Counted from the stretch's first letter, positions 52,178 to 61,482 are shown. The stretch: 64,000 bases of DNA from Salinicoccus sesuvii (GCF_042648145.1 NZ_JBHRWV010000012.1:62001-126000); one strand, 5' to 3'. Notes: a model not told the origin generated them from the letters alone. Program-made: numbers and translations.

Positions 52178-52617
52178 TACTCGTAAATGTAGGCGAGGAC
52201 TTCGAGCGCCTGTTCCACTGTCTCCACTGTAATGTTCGCTTTGTTGGATAACTCTTTAAGCGGATGGATCAGTTCCTCTGGACGCACGATGATGAGTGGC
52301 TTGCCGAGAGTGACAGCGGCACTCGCATCCATCGCCGTATTCCACTGCTTGTACTTTTCTCCAAACAGAGCAATAACAACATCGGACTTCTGCATGAGCA
52401 CTTGTGTGCGGAGATTGTTGACAGCAGAAGCGGCATCGTCTTTAAAAAAAGGTCCAGGCTGTGTGCCAAGAATGTCTTCGCCGATATTATCTGAGCGATC
52501 GTGATTCGTCTGAGGACCGACGAAAGTGAGTGGCAGATCCTTGTCTTTTGCCAGACGTTTGACATCCTCGCGCCAGTCGTCATGGATCTGTCCTGCCAAA
52601 TATACTGTAAGTTCCAT
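52177..52617 (-). CDS. ytoQ: YtoQ-family protein (nucleoside-deoxyribosyltransferase-like fold)
   Basis: The 146 aa match YtoQ: MELTVYLAGQIHDDWREDV at the start, FVGPQTNHDRSDNIGEDILG, KSDVVIALFGEKYKQWNTAMDA and GKPLIIVRPEEL. The fold resembles nucleoside 2-deoxyribosyltransferases, but the function is unknown. The start is ATG 52617 with AGGAGG six bases upstream. The ORF extension to 52638 is rejected. It overlaps the next gene by one base. Confidence 0.85.
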   Translation of the reverse strand: MELTVYLAGQIHDDWREDVKRLAKDKDLPLTFVGPQTNHDRSDNIGEDILGTQPGPFFKDDAASAVNNLRTQVLMQKSDVVIALFGEKYKQWNTAMDASAAVTLGKPLIIVRPEELIHPLKELSNKANITVETVEQALEVLAYIYE

Positions 52618-52682
52618 AGTAATCCTCCTAGATTTCATTTTACTTAATCATATCGTAAATCAATTTTGTTTAAAATGAAGAA

Positions 52683-52699
52683 GCCCCACTCAGTGGGGC
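52683..52699. terminator. Short hairpin after the flavodoxin-like gene
   Basis: GCCCCACT-C-AGTGGGGC, 8-bp perfect arms. The minus-strand U-tract is poor (TTCTTCATTTT), while the plus side has CACAGTATTTTT. Confidence 0.5.
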
Positions 52700-52712
52700 A
52701 CAGTATTTTTCA

Positions 52713-53330
52713 TTACATTGTATTGCCTCGAGCCGGAATAGGATTTTCTTTAAGTATGCGCGCTAGGTGCATTGTATTGTAGGCGAGCATTTTAACGTGG
52801 GATTTCGTAAAATCATTATCGCGGTCTGTATCCATGTAAGATGGTCCTGGGCCGGCTTCTCCCACCCAGTACGTGTCTACATTCGGTGGGATGGTGAAAC
52901 CGATGTGGGACAGTCCGTAAAGAATGCTTTGTGAGACGTGCTTTGCGCCATCTTCGTTACCAGTGGCAACAACACCGCCAACCTTGTTGTAGAAGATGGC
53001 CTGTCCTTTGTCGTTTGTCAGTGACGAACTGCCATAAAGCCGTTCAATCAGTAGCGTCGCAACGCTGCTCTTCTCGCCGAGCCATATCGGTGTACCGATG
53101 ATGACAATATCCGCCGCTTTTACCTTCTCAAGAATTTGAGGGAACTCGTCTCCATCCCCCATGTCATCAGCAATGCCATATTTGATGTTGTAGTCATTCA
53201 CTCGAAGGATTTCCGTCTCAACGCCTTCCTTCTCGTGAATCTCCATAACTTCTCTTGCGAGTGCTTCCGTGTTGGATTCATCTTCTCCGTACTTCAAGGT
53301 CGTATTAAGTATCAGTGATTTCAATGCCAC
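52713..53330 (-). CDS. Flavodoxin-fold NAD(P)H-dependent oxidoreductase (FMN reductase family)
   Basis: The 205 aa have the flavodoxin-like fold: LILNTTLKYGEDESNTEALAREVM (phosphate loop region), ADIVIIGTPIWLGEKSSVATLLIERL and GKVGGVVATGNEDGAKHV-type strands (KVGGVVATGNEDG). FMN should bind there. It is a soluble reductase of flavin or quinone-type substrates. It is not obviously linked to its neighbours. The start is GTG 53330, six bases after GGAGGA. It could in principle serve the flavoenzyme at 4.5 kb, but there is no evidence. Confidence 0.85.
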   Translation of the reverse strand: MALKSLILNTTLKYGEDESNTEALAREVMEIHEKEGVETEILRVNDYNIKYGIADDMGDGDEFPQILEKVKAADIVIIGTPIWLGEKSSVATLLIERLYGSSSLTNDKGQAIFYNKVGGVVATGNEDGAKHVSQSILYGLSHIGFTIPPNVDTYWVGEAGPGPSYMDTDRDNDFTKSHVKMLAYNTMHLARILKENPIPARGNTM

Positions 53331-53385
53331 AGATATTCCTCCATTCGATGATCATTACACACTACTATGCCCTTATTTTTTGAAA

Positions 53386-53422
53386 CGAAAACACAAAAAG
53401 CACTGGAGATTCACTCCAGTGC
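53386..53422 (-). terminator. Intrinsic terminator after the YkvI-like gene
   Basis: On the minus strand GCACTGGAG-TGAAT-CTCCAGTGC followed by TTTTTGTGTTTTC. Confidence 0.85.
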
Positions 53423-53429
53423 AAATGTA

Positions 53430-54500
53430 TTAGACAAGTCTCTTCTTGCTGAACTTGTTCATGACCCAGCGTGCTGTAAGTCCAAGAGCGATGAAGATGC
53501 CAATGTACCCGAATATCGGATAGAAAATATTAACCAGATCGACAAATCCCACAAAGCTCAGTGCGTAGCCGAACAATAGCCCAACAGTAAGCATGATCTT
53601 GTACTTCTTTGAATACGGTTCAGAGAAACGTGTCAGGAAAGGATACATCAGGCCGACAGCTGTATTATAAATGACTAGCAGCATAACGATGGATAGCCCA
53701 AGACTCAGTATCGGATGGATATTACTTGCAAGCACCAAGGTAGGCAGTGCAGCTTCGTTCGCAACATCCAAGTTGGCGAGAAGCCCACCGTTGATCAGGA
53801 GCATCAGTAATAGTATGATGACACCCCCGACAAGTGCGCCGCGTCTAGCGGCTTTATGTTTAGACGCTTCAGATCCCATAATAGATAGGAAGCTGAACGC
53901 TGTAGCGAGTACAAGCCCGCTATAAGTAATGGCATCCCACCACCATAGACCAGAAGGTGTTCGGTCGATATCAGTGTGTATATTGACTTCATTCAAAGGT
54001 ATCGCAGGATTGAATATGTTGAATGCTGCGATAATCAATACAAATGCAACGAGAAATGGTGTAACAACACCAAGGACCGCAACAATCTTATTGAAATCAA
54101 GTAGCAATGTTGCGAATACCGCCACCATCATAATGAGTGCACCAATCCACGGGGCAACCCCAAAGCTTTCTTCGAATGCAGATCCTGCACCAGCCAGCAT
54201 AATGACTGCAATGCCGTATAAGAAGAACACAAGTATATAGTCGATGCCTTTCCCAATAATGTCACCAAACATCGTATTGATTGGTTCCTCATGGGAACCT
54301 GCTTTGAGTCTGTAACCAAGTTTTGCTGCCTGGCGCCCAACAAACATAACAATCAGTGCAGAAAGCAGTATGGCAACGTAGCTCCAAGTGCCATAGTTGG
54401 TAAAGAACTGTAGCATTTCCTGCCCAGTTGAAAAACCTGCGCCTACAATAACGCCTGTGTAGGCAAATCCAATAATCATCGATTCGCGTCGATAGCTCAA
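53430..54500 (-). CDS. YkvI-family membrane protein (APC-like transporter fold)
   Basis: The 356-aa protein has ten or so hydrophobic helices. It opens YRRESMIIGFAYTGVIVGAGFSTGQEMLQFFTNYG, where the unwound helix VGAGFSTGQE matches the YkvI group of amino-acid-transporter-like proteins (LeuT/APC fold). The substrate is unknown. The start is TTG 54500, five to eight bases after GGAGGAGA. The apparent N-terminal extension to 54563 lies upstream of that site and is not expected to be translated. Confidence 0.82.
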   Translation of the reverse strand: MSYRRESMIIGFAYTGVIVGAGFSTGQEMLQFFTNYGTWSYVAILLSALIVMFVGRQAAKLGYRLKAGSHEEPINTMFGDIIGKGIDYILVFFLYGIAVIMLAGAGSAFEESFGVAPWIGALIMMVAVFATLLLDFNKIVAVLGVVTPFLVAFVLIIAAFNIFNPAIPLNEVNIHTDIDRTPSGLWWWDAITYSGLVLATAFSFLSIMGSEASKHKAARRGALVGGVIILLLMLLINGGLLANLDVANEAALPTLVLASNIHPILSLGLSIVMLLVIYNTAVGLMYPFLTRFSEPYSKKYKIMLTVGLLFGYALSFVGFVDLVNIFYPIFGYIGIFIALGLTARWVMNKFSKKRLV

Positions 54501-54564
54501 AAAATCTCCTCCATTATTTTTTGTCACTCTATACTTATAGACTTCTTCGGAAAAGTTAAACAAA

Positions 54565-54583
54565 TTTCAGTAGTATACTGAAA
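54565..54583. repeat. Inverted repeat upstream of the capsule operon
   Basis: TTTCAGTA-GTA-TACTGAAA, perfect 8-bp arms, overlapping a -10-like TATACT. It is a possible operator for a regulator of the capsule operon or of the YkvI gene. Confidence 0.5.
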
Positions 54584-54629
54584 AGAGGGAGTAATATTTT
54601 AACAGTAGATTAAGGGAGGACAACTCGAA

Positions 54630-54671
54630 ATGACTCAGAATAAGGTAGCGCTTTCCATAAAAACTTTATAA
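54630..54671 (+). CDS. Possible 13-aa leader peptide
   Basis: AAGGGAGGAC lies nine or so bases ahead of ATG ACT CAG AAT AAG, which runs 13 codons (MTQNKVALSIKTL) to TAA. The ribosome site is better than those of several real genes nearby. It ends just before the extended -10 promoter of the capsule operon. No attenuator hairpin is obvious, so a role is speculative. Confidence 0.3.
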   Translation: MTQNKVALSIKTL

Positions 54672-54676
54672 AAAAA

Positions 54677-54706
54677 GTGCAAAAAGGTTGCATGTTCTGA
54701 TATAGT
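54677..54706 (+). promoter_or_regulatory. Extended -10 promoter of the Wzz-kinase-capsule operon
   Basis: TG-A-TATAGT (54698-54706) with GTGCAA (54677-54682) 18 bp upstream, about 53 bases before the Wzz-type start. Confidence 0.6.
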
Positions 54707-54758
54707 TAGAAAATGTAAACAAAGATATTTCGTACACATATAAATTATGGAGGCCAAT

Positions 54759-55430
54759 ATGGAAGAAACACTGAATCTCGAAGATATTCTAGAAGTAATT
54801 AAGAAGAACTTGGCAATAATTGCTGCCCTTGTGCTACTCTTCGGTGCCATCGCTGCATTTGCCACTGCATTTCTAATGACCCCACAATATGAAGCCAATA
54901 CACAAATACTTGTAAGCCAATCACAGGATTCAGAAGTGGCAGTGAATAATCAAGATATACAAGCCAGCCTTCAACTTATTAATACATATAGAGATATCAT
55001 CAAAAGTCCAACCGTGCTAGATGATGTAGTCGCAAACCTTAGCCTAGATGAATCTACAAACGAGCTTGCGAACCAGATAACAGTGAATAACCAAGATCAG
55101 TCACAAGTCGTAACAGTAACTGTTTCTAATGAAAATCCTGAAAGCGCGGAAACAATCGCCAACGAAGTTGCAAGAGTCTTCCAGCAAAGAGTGATGGATG
55201 TTTTGAACGTTGATAACGTCAGCATACTTGCGCCTGCAGATATTGGAGAAAATCCTTCTCCGGTGTCCCCACAACCTTTAATCAATATCGCGATTGGTAT
55301 GATTCTCGGTGGTTTGCTCGGACTAGGCATTGCGTTCTTAAGAGCTTTCCTCGATAAGCGTGTAAAAACAGAGGAGGAAATTCAGAAACATCTGGATTTG
55401 CCAGTACTCGGTACTATCGCCAAATTTTAA
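54759..55430 (+). CDS. Capsule chain-length regulator / kinase activator (Wzz/CapA family)
   Basis: The 223 aa have two membrane helices (about 20-45 and 175-198) flanking an extracellular helical domain, with the closing PxxP-type segment GENPSPVSPQPLINIAIG of Wzz proteins. The C-terminal DKRVKTEEEIQKHLDLPVLGTI would contact the BY-kinase encoded next, as CapA-CapB and YwqC-YwqD do. It controls polymer length and kinase activity. ATG 54759 has GGAGG five bases upstream, and ATG 54747 overlaps the site. This is the first gene of the operon. Confidence 0.9.
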   Translation: MEETLNLEDILEVIKKNLAIIAALVLLFGAIAAFATAFLMTPQYEANTQILVSQSQDSEVAVNNQDIQASLQLINTYRDIIKSPTVLDDVVANLSLDESTNELANQITVNNQDQSQVVTVTVSNENPESAETIANEVARVFQQRVMDVLNVDNVSILAPADIGENPSPVSPQPLINIAIGMILGGLLGLGIAFLRAFLDKRVKTEEEIQKHLDLPVLGTIAKF

Positions 55431-55451
55431 AAGTAGAGAGGGAATATAGTT

Positions 55452-56162
55452 ATGTTCAGAAGAGATAAGCACGCATATACATCTGGGCCAAGACAGCTCA
55501 TTGTTGAAAAAGAACCGAAATCTCCTATCAGTGAACAATTTCGATCAATCAGAACGAACATTATGTACTCTAGTGTGGATAAGGAAATTAAAACAGTCCT
55601 TTTTACTTCTGCCACACCAAGTGCGGGTAAATCGACAACGGCAGCGAATATCGCTTTAACTTATGCGCAGTCGGGCAAACGAACTGTACTCGTTGATGCA
55701 GATTTGCGTCGTCCTACAATGCACTATACATTCGAACTGACAAATCAACGCGGGTTATCCACAGCGATTGTCAATGATATGCCAGTGGAAAATATTATTA
55801 GAGAAACAAGTATTGAAAATCTTGATGTGGTAACAAGTGGCCCTATTCCACCAAATCCATCAGAACTATTATCTTCAAGAAAAATGACACATTTGTTAAA
55901 AACATTTTCAATGCATTACGATATGGTTATTATTGATACGCCACCACTTCTTGCGGTGACGGATGCACAGGTGCTGAGTAGAATAGCAGACGGCACAGTA
56001 CTGGTGACGGACGTCAACGGCAATAACAGAAATCGACTCCAGGAAGCTAAAACTTTGTTGGAAAAAGCTGATGCAAACATTCTAGGTGTCATAATGAACA
56101 ATAAGAAGATGAACAATAAAAATGATAACTATTACTATTATTACGGAAGTGATGAATCTTGA
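55452..56162 (+). CDS. Bacterial tyrosine kinase (CapB/CpsD/YwqD type)
   Basis: The 236 aa show the BY-kinase set: ISEQFRSIRTNIMYSS, Walker A TPSAGKSTTAAN, Walker A' VLVDADLRRP, Walker B VIIDTPPLLAV, and the C-terminal tyrosine cluster (NDNYYYYYGSDES), which is the autophosphorylation site. Activity needs the cytoplasmic tail of the Wzz partner one gene upstream. The cycle of phosphorylation tunes capsule assembly. GAGAGGGA lies ahead of the ATG. The stop overlaps the TTG of the phosphatase gene. Confidence 0.93.
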   Translation: MFRRDKHAYTSGPRQLIVEKEPKSPISEQFRSIRTNIMYSSVDKEIKTVLFTSATPSAGKSTTAANIALTYAQSGKRTVLVDADLRRPTMHYTFELTNQRGLSTAIVNDMPVENIIRETSIENLDVVTSGPIPPNPSELLSSRKMTHLLKTFSMHYDMVIIDTPPLLAVTDAQVLSRIADGTVLVTDVNGNNRNRLQEAKTLLEKADANILGVIMNNKKMNNKNDNYYYYYGSDES

Positions 56163-56950
56163 TAGATATTCATAACCATGTACTGATTGGTATTGATGAT
56201 GGTCCAAAGACTGAAGAAGAGGCAGTCGCTTTATTAAAACAAGCAATTGATAATGGCATAACGGATATCATCGCAACCCCCCACCATCATAGTGGGGCTT
56301 TCTTGAATCCGAGAAGTAAGATTATAGAAAAAATGGAAGAGCTTTCAAAACTAATAGAGACCCATCAACTAGATATCAAAGTGCACCCAGGCCAGGAAAT
56401 ACGTATTAATGGAGATATGGTGACTGAGTTGCAGTTTGATGTCAGTATTCCACTCAACCAATCGCAGTATGTACTGGTTGAGTTTTCATTTACAGAAGTA
56501 CCCAATTATGTAGAAAAGCTTTTATATGATTTGCAGATGAAAGGATATATCCCTGTGATTGCCCATCCTGAGCGATGCAAGCCAATTACTAAAAATCCTA
56601 ATAGGCTCTATGAAATTATAGAGAAAGGTGCGATTGCTCAGGTTACCGCCTCATCTATTTCAGGAGCGTTAGGACAGAATTTGAAAGAAACAAGTCTAGC
56701 GATGATCGAAAATAATCTAGCTCATGTAATATCTAGCGATGCACATAGCACTAAAACAAGACCTTTCTTATTGAAAGAAGCATATGAAGTTGTTACTGAA
56801 GAACTAGGCGAAAACTTTACAGAAGTTTTACAGTTGAATGCCGGTGCTATACTTCATAATAAGGAAGTGAAAGTTAAGCCACCACAGAAGTTGCTACCAC
56901 ATTCTCAAATAAAAAAGCAAAAAAAGAAAAAATTTTTAGGATTATTTTAA
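56159..56950 (+). CDS. Manganese-dependent tyrosine phosphatase (CpsB/CapC/YwqE, PHP fold)
   Basis: The 263 aa carry PHP metal ligands: IDIHNHVLIGIDDGP, TPHHHSGAFLNP, HPGQEIRIN, IAHPERC and SSDAHSTKTRP. CpsB enzymes dephosphorylate the BY-kinase tyrosine cluster. The start is TTG 56159, overlapping the kinase stop by four bases (TTGA), so translation is coupled. No ATG lies near. The ribosome site is a distant GGAAG. The last 30 residues are basic and lysine-rich. Confidence 0.92.
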   Translation: MIDIHNHVLIGIDDGPKTEEEAVALLKQAIDNGITDIIATPHHHSGAFLNPRSKIIEKMEELSKLIETHQLDIKVHPGQEIRINGDMVTELQFDVSIPLNQSQYVLVEFSFTEVPNYVEKLLYDLQMKGYIPVIAHPERCKPITKNPNRLYEIIEKGAIAQVTASSISGALGQNLKETSLAMIENNLAHVISSDAHSTKTRPFLLKEAYEVVTEELGENFTEVLQLNAGAILHNKEVKVKPPQKLLPHSQIKKQKKKKFLGLF

Positions 56951-56970
56951 AAAGAAAGAAGCGTGTAATT

Positions 56971-58767
56971 ATGGGAGCGAAAGGTCGTTATATTCTTCTC
57001 CTAATCATTGATTCAATTATTGTTTCATTTTCGGTATTCATAGGTTACTACATATTGGCTCCTTTTTTCTTAGATTATACATGGCCAATATTGTTAGTTA
57101 CGTCTTCAATTCTCCTTGTCAGTCACCACGTCTTTGCCTATTTATTTAATCTCTATCACAGGGCATGGGAATATGCCAGCGTTAGAGAGCTAATGGCAAT
57201 TGTCCAAGCAGTAACTGCTTCAATTATTGCTACCTATATACTAAATGTTTTACTTTTTCAAACAACATTCACGCGCCTTATGATGATTACATGGATGATG
57301 CACCTAATCTTAATAGGGGGGTCTAGGCTTTCATGGCGCATAGCCAAACAAAGTATTATTGGGAAGAATAATAATAGTAAAGAAATGGTACGTACACTGA
57401 TAGTGGGCGCAGGCAAAGGAGGGTCACTCTTAATAAAGCAAATGTTAGATACCCCAGTTATGGGCATGGTACCTGTAGTAGCAGTAGATGATGATCCTGC
57501 AAAGCATAGAATGGAACTTGCTGGTGGTATCAAAGTAGAAGGGTCTAGAGAAGACATTAAGCGTATTATTAAAAAGTATGAAATTAAGAAAGTAGCTATT
57601 GCCATTCCGTCTTTAAATAAAACAGAACTCAACAGAATTTATAGCTTGGCTGATTACGAAGGTGTTGATGTAATGATAATGCCTAACATAGATGATGTCA
57701 TGTCTGGCAGAGTAGAAGTAAACAAATTAAAAAAAGTAGAGGTCGAAGATTTATTAGGACGTGAGCCTGTAGAACTCGACACAGAAAATATTGAAGATCA
57801 AGTCAGGGACACGACAGTGTTAGTAACTGGAGCTGGAGGCAGTATTGGTTCGGAAATTGTTAGGCAAATCACCAAGTTTCATCCCCGGCAAATTATATTA
57901 CTGGGCCACGGTGAAAATAGCATATATAATATTTTAGAAGAAATGAACCTGTTGGAAAATAGTGTAGAATATATTCCGGTAATCGGAGATGTTCAGGATC
58001 GCAAAAGGTTGTTTGAAGTATTTGATAAATATAAACCAGATATAGTCTATCATGCAGCTGCTCACAAGCATGTACCTTTAATGGAAGCTAACCCTGGTGA
58101 GGCTACAAAAAACAACATAATAGGAACAAAAAATACGGCTGACGCAGCCTGTAAATATTTTGCTAAAAAGTTTGTACTAATATCTACAGACAAGGCAGTC
58201 AATCCACCGAATGTTATGGGGGCCACTAAGCGTGTAGCAGAGTTAATTATACAAGCATTAGATCAAAAATATGAATACACCACTCTGGTAGCTGTACGTT
58301 TTGGTAATGTGCTTGGTAGTCGTGGTTCTGTTATTCCAAAATTTAAAAAACAAATAGAATCAGGAGGTCCTGTAACTGTCACTGATGAAAGAATGACTAG
58401 GTACTTTATGACTATTCCTGAAGCTTCTAGACTAGTAATTCAAGCAAGCATTCTAGCTGATGGCGGAGAAGTTTTTGTTTTAGATATGGGTGAGCCGGTT
58501 AAAATAATTGATTTAGCTAGGAATATGATACGTCTGAGCGGATTTAGTGAAGACGAAATTAAAATCAAAATTAATGGTATCAGGCCGGGAGAAAAACTAT
58601 ACGAAGAACTTCTAAATTTAAATGAGGTTGAGTCTAAGAAAGTCTACGAAAAAATTTATGTAGAAAAAAACAAAAGAGTGATATCTTTAGAAAAGTTGGA
58701 AAATGGTATTCAAAATGAAGAGTACGAAATGCTATACAGTTTAGGGAAAGTGAAAAACTATGAATAA
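56971..58767 (+). CDS. capD: CapD-like polysaccharide biosynthesis protein: UDP-GlcNAc 4,6-dehydratase type (PglF/WbpM)
   Basis: The 598 aa have four N-terminal membrane helices (about 7-125), a CoA-binding-like domain (VGAGKGGSLLIKQML) and an SDR domain (about 275-560) with TGAGGSIGSEIVRQ, YHAAAHKHVPLME, STDKAVNPPNVMGATKR, RFGNVLGSRGSVIP and DERMTRYFM. It should convert UDP-GlcNAc to a 4-keto-6-deoxy sugar (to FucNAc or QuiNAc-like precursors), or epimerise it. The ribosome site is weak. The last eight bases overlap the next gene. From here on the sequence is visibly more A+T-rich. Confidence 0.92.
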   Translation: MGAKGRYILLLIIDSIIVSFSVFIGYYILAPFFLDYTWPILLVTSSILLVSHHVFAYLFNLYHRAWEYASVRELMAIVQAVTASIIATYILNVLLFQTTFTRLMMITWMMHLILIGGSRLSWRIAKQSIIGKNNNSKEMVRTLIVGAGKGGSLLIKQMLDTPVMGMVPVVAVDDDPAKHRMELAGGIKVEGSREDIKRIIKKYEIKKVAIAIPSLNKTELNRIYSLADYEGVDVMIMPNIDDVMSGRVEVNKLKKVEVEDLLGREPVELDTENIEDQVRDTTVLVTGAGGSIGSEIVRQITKFHPRQIILLGHGENSIYNILEEMNLLENSVEYIPVIGDVQDRKRLFEVFDKYKPDIVYHAAAHKHVPLMEANPGEATKNNIIGTKNTADAACKYFAKKFVLISTDKAVNPPNVMGATKRVAELIIQALDQKYEYTTLVAVRFGNVLGSRGSVIPKFKKQIESGGPVTVTDERMTRYFMTIPEASRLVIQASILADGGEVFVLDMGEPVKIIDLARNMIRLSGFSEDEIKIKINGIRPGEKLYEELLNLNEVESKKVYEKIYVEKNKRVISLEKLENGIQNEEYEMLYSLGKVKNYE

Positions 58768-60007
58768 GAGATACTTGTATGTTCATCTAATCATTATTTT
58801 ATCGCTAATTATTTGTCTGATCGTACCAAATTCTTTTTACTTACTTATAATGTTGAGTAGTATAATTTTAGTCATCGAGTTTAGACTGTTGCATAGTTTA
58901 TATTATATTACTCTTTACTTAATTATTTCTGGAAGTGGAATTAAGGTTTTAGAAGACTTGGGTCTTCCTTTCCCCTTGTTGGTTCTAATCCTCTGCTTTC
59001 TCAGCATAGCATTATTCCAGAAATCAATTAAATTCAGCAAGTATGATTTAAAAGTTTTTGTTTTTTTGAATGCTACCATTATTCTCTATATATTTTTAGG
59101 TAGCGTAAATGGAAATTATTTTGATGTTATAAACCAAATATATTATTTTATTTGTGCTATATTATTTTTTTCTACTTTAGTTTCTACGACTACTAAAGAA
59201 AGTTTTAAAAATATCAAGTTTACAGTATACATAAGTATTATTTATATGTGCTTGATTGCTATTAATATATGGTTATTTCAAAATGATATTATAGTGTCGG
59301 AAGAATATTTTAAAAGAGCAATAAGTATTTTTGGCAATCCTAATATACTTGCACAGAACTTACTATTATTACTACCTATTATTATGGTAAATATAGGTAA
59401 ACAAAAATTTTTACTTTTCATGTCGACTACTTTATATTTAGTGACTCTTTTTCTAACCCAATCTAGAGGAAGTATTCTAGTTTCAGCTATTTTAATTTTA
59501 CTTTTTCTATTAAGGAAAAAAAATTTAAAGTTAAGATATAAATTAACACTTGTTACTTTAGCAATAGTATCTTTAAAATATTTAACTACAGATACTAACC
59601 GTATCTACTTGAATAGAATTTTACCTTCTAATATGGATGATTATTCTAACTCCAGATTAGATGCTCTATTAACAGGAATAAATAGTTTTTGGCAATCCTT
59701 CTTCGGTGTTGGAATAGGTAATACAAATATTAATGAGTTATCTTTGTCATCACACAACGCTTATATTGACTTTGTTTCTGAAACTGGAGTAATAGGTTTG
59801 TTAATACTTTTATTTTATATCAGCATTTTGTTAATAGCTTGGACTTACTCAACTAAAAAACCTCAATCTATAGCTTATTATCTTATCCCAACTTTAATGT
59901 TTGTTTCTATTTTTACCCATAATCTTATTACCAATATTTCCTTTTATTTCGTATTAGCTGTCTTGGTTTACGAGTTTAAATACCTTAAAGGCGTAAAAAA
60001 TGAATAA
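58760..60007 (+). CDS. O-antigen polymerase-like membrane protein (Wzy)
   Basis: The 415-aa protein has about eleven hydrophobic helices and the Wzy loop with TQSRGSILVSAIL and SRLDALLTGINSFWQSFFGVGIGNTNINELSLSSHNAYIDFVSETGVIG. The Arg-rich and His-containing loop is typical of capsule polymerases, which act on the outer face on flipped repeat units. It overlaps capD by 8 bp and the flippase gene by 8 bp. Sequence is low in G+C, as is usual for serotype-specific wzy genes. Confidence 0.87.
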   Translation: MNKRYLYVHLIIILSLIICLIVPNSFYLLIMLSSIILVIEFRLLHSLYYITLYLIISGSGIKVLEDLGLPFPLLVLILCFLSIALFQKSIKFSKYDLKVFVFLNATIILYIFLGSVNGNYFDVINQIYYFICAILFFSTLVSTTTKESFKNIKFTVYISIIYMCLIAINIWLFQNDIIVSEEYFKRAISIFGNPNILAQNLLLLLPIIMVNIGKQKFLLFMSTTLYLVTLFLTQSRGSILVSAILILLFLLRKKNLKLRYKLTLVTLAIVSLKYLTTDTNRIYLNRILPSNMDDYSNSRLDALLTGINSFWQSFFGVGIGNTNINELSLSSHNAYIDFVSETGVIGLLILLFYISILLIAWTYSTKKPQSIAYYLIPTLMFVSIFTHNLITNISFYFVLAVLVYEFKYLKGVKNE

Positions 60008-61481
60008 GGCTAAACTAACCATAATTTATGTAATCGCTCTAGCAGTTGCTGCAAAAGGTTTGGGTTTATTTAGAGATATAATTATCACTAATAAAATTGG
60101 GTTTAATTATGTTACAGACGCTATTTTTATAGTTATCCCATTTATTACGTTGGTTTTTTCAGTCTTTAACACAGTTATTAGAACTTCATTCAGACCAATG
60201 TTTGCTAGCGAATTTATTGATAATCCTAAAAAAACAATGTATAACTTTAAAGTTCTTAGAAATAGCTTAGCTGGAATATTATTTGTTATTAGTATAGTCA
60301 TATTTCTTTTTCCTTCCGCAGTAATATATGTGTTTGTACCGGGTGTAGATGAAGAAACTGCGAACTTAGCTACAAAAATGTTAAAGTACAGTATTTTCTC
60401 GTTAGTATTCATTGGCTTAGTCAATATATATAATGGGTTTTTACAATCAGTAAAAGTATACGGCAGTGAGCAGTACATCAGTTTGATAAATAACATTATA
60501 TTTATATTAGGTTTACTGTTTCTTTATGATGCTTGGGGTATACATGCTATTGTTTTTTCTATTTTGGTAGGAGGACTAGCTCAGTACATCTATATAAAAG
60601 TTAAGTTTCAGTTTCTTACACCTTCAAAAGATAAAGTCTTAGCTTTTGATTTTAAATATTTAAGTAAATTTGCAAATGAAAACAAATTAATAGTCTATGG
60701 TGGCATTCTTAGTCAATTAACAGTAATGGTAGATAAGTTTATAGCTTCTTTCTTGAAAGAGGGTTCTATAACTGCTCTCCATTATGCATCTATACTAAAT
60801 AATTTACCCATTACTATGGTTTTAATGATAATAACTAATATTTATTTTACTAACCTTTCAATTGATTTTAATAGAGACAAAGATTCCTTTAGAAAAGGAA
60901 TAATTGTACAAACAGAAAAATTATTGTTATTTATCATTCCTATAGTAGTTACTTTCATTCTTTTGTCGAGTAGTATTGTAAGAATTTTATTTGATAGAGG
61001 GAATTTTGAGTCTGCAGGTATAAATATGATTTCTTCAGCGTTAATGGCTTACAGTATAGGTCTTTTATTTTGGAGCTTCAAAGATGTTTACATGAAAGCA
61101 TTTTATGCTGCAGGCAATAAAGCTGTGCCGTTTTCTATTACTGTAAATTCACTTTTTTTAAATCTGATTTTTAGTGTGATTTTAGGTTATTTCTTTGGTC
61201 ACGTAGGCATCGCCATGGCTACAACTATATCAATTATGGTAAATACGTTTTTCATAATTTATTTTTTTAATAAAAAAGTTGACAAAACGTTTGGTAGATT
61301 TCAATACATTTATATTGTTAAGATGATTACTATAGGATGCATCTTGCTTTTTAGTTCCTCATTTATAGTCTCATTTATACAATTAACAATATATATGGAC
61401 ATTTTAATAAAAGTTATTATTATACTTCTAATCTATGTTGTTTTAGTGAAATTATTTAAAGTTGAAAGGGGCAGTGTTTAA
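60000..61481 (+). CDS. MurJ/MviN-like lipid-linked repeat-unit flippase (Wzx role)
   Basis: The 493 aa have twelve to fourteen hydrophobic helices and MOP-superfamily features of MurJ proteins: AKGLGLFRDIIITNKIG, TSFRPMFASEF, VYVFVPGVDEET-type and ILFDRGNFE, all standard in MurJ. The capsule operon context suggests flipping of undecaprenyl-linked repeat units. A true lipid II flippase cannot be excluded by sequence alone. The ATG lies within the end of the wzy-like gene. Confidence 0.85.
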   Translation: MNKAKLTIIYVIALAVAAKGLGLFRDIIITNKIGFNYVTDAIFIVIPFITLVFSVFNTVIRTSFRPMFASEFIDNPKKTMYNFKVLRNSLAGILFVISIVIFLFPSAVIYVFVPGVDEETANLATKMLKYSIFSLVFIGLVNIYNGFLQSVKVYGSEQYISLINNIIFILGLLFLYDAWGIHAIVFSILVGGLAQYIYIKVKFQFLTPSKDKVLAFDFKYLSKFANENKLIVYGGILSQLTVMVDKFIASFLKEGSITALHYASILNNLPITMVLMIITNIYFTNLSIDFNRDKDSFRKGIIVQTEKLLLFIIPIVVTFILLSSSIVRILFDRGNFESAGINMISSALMAYSIGLLFWSFKDVYMKAFYAAGNKAVPFSITVNSLFLNLIFSVILGYFFGHVGIAMATTISIMVNTFFIIYFFNKKVDKTFGRFQYIYIVKMITIGCILLFSSSFIVSFIQLTIYMDILIKVIIILLIYVVLVKLFKVERGSV

Positions 61482-61482
61482 A

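Noticed and set aside
53929..54240. Plus-strand open frame of 103 codons
   Set aside because: It is antisense to the YkvI-like gene, which has clear membrane helices and a good start.
54501..54563. N-terminal extension of the YkvI-like protein
   Set aside because: The only good ribosome site (GGAGGAGA) lies downstream of this stretch, in front of TTG 54500.
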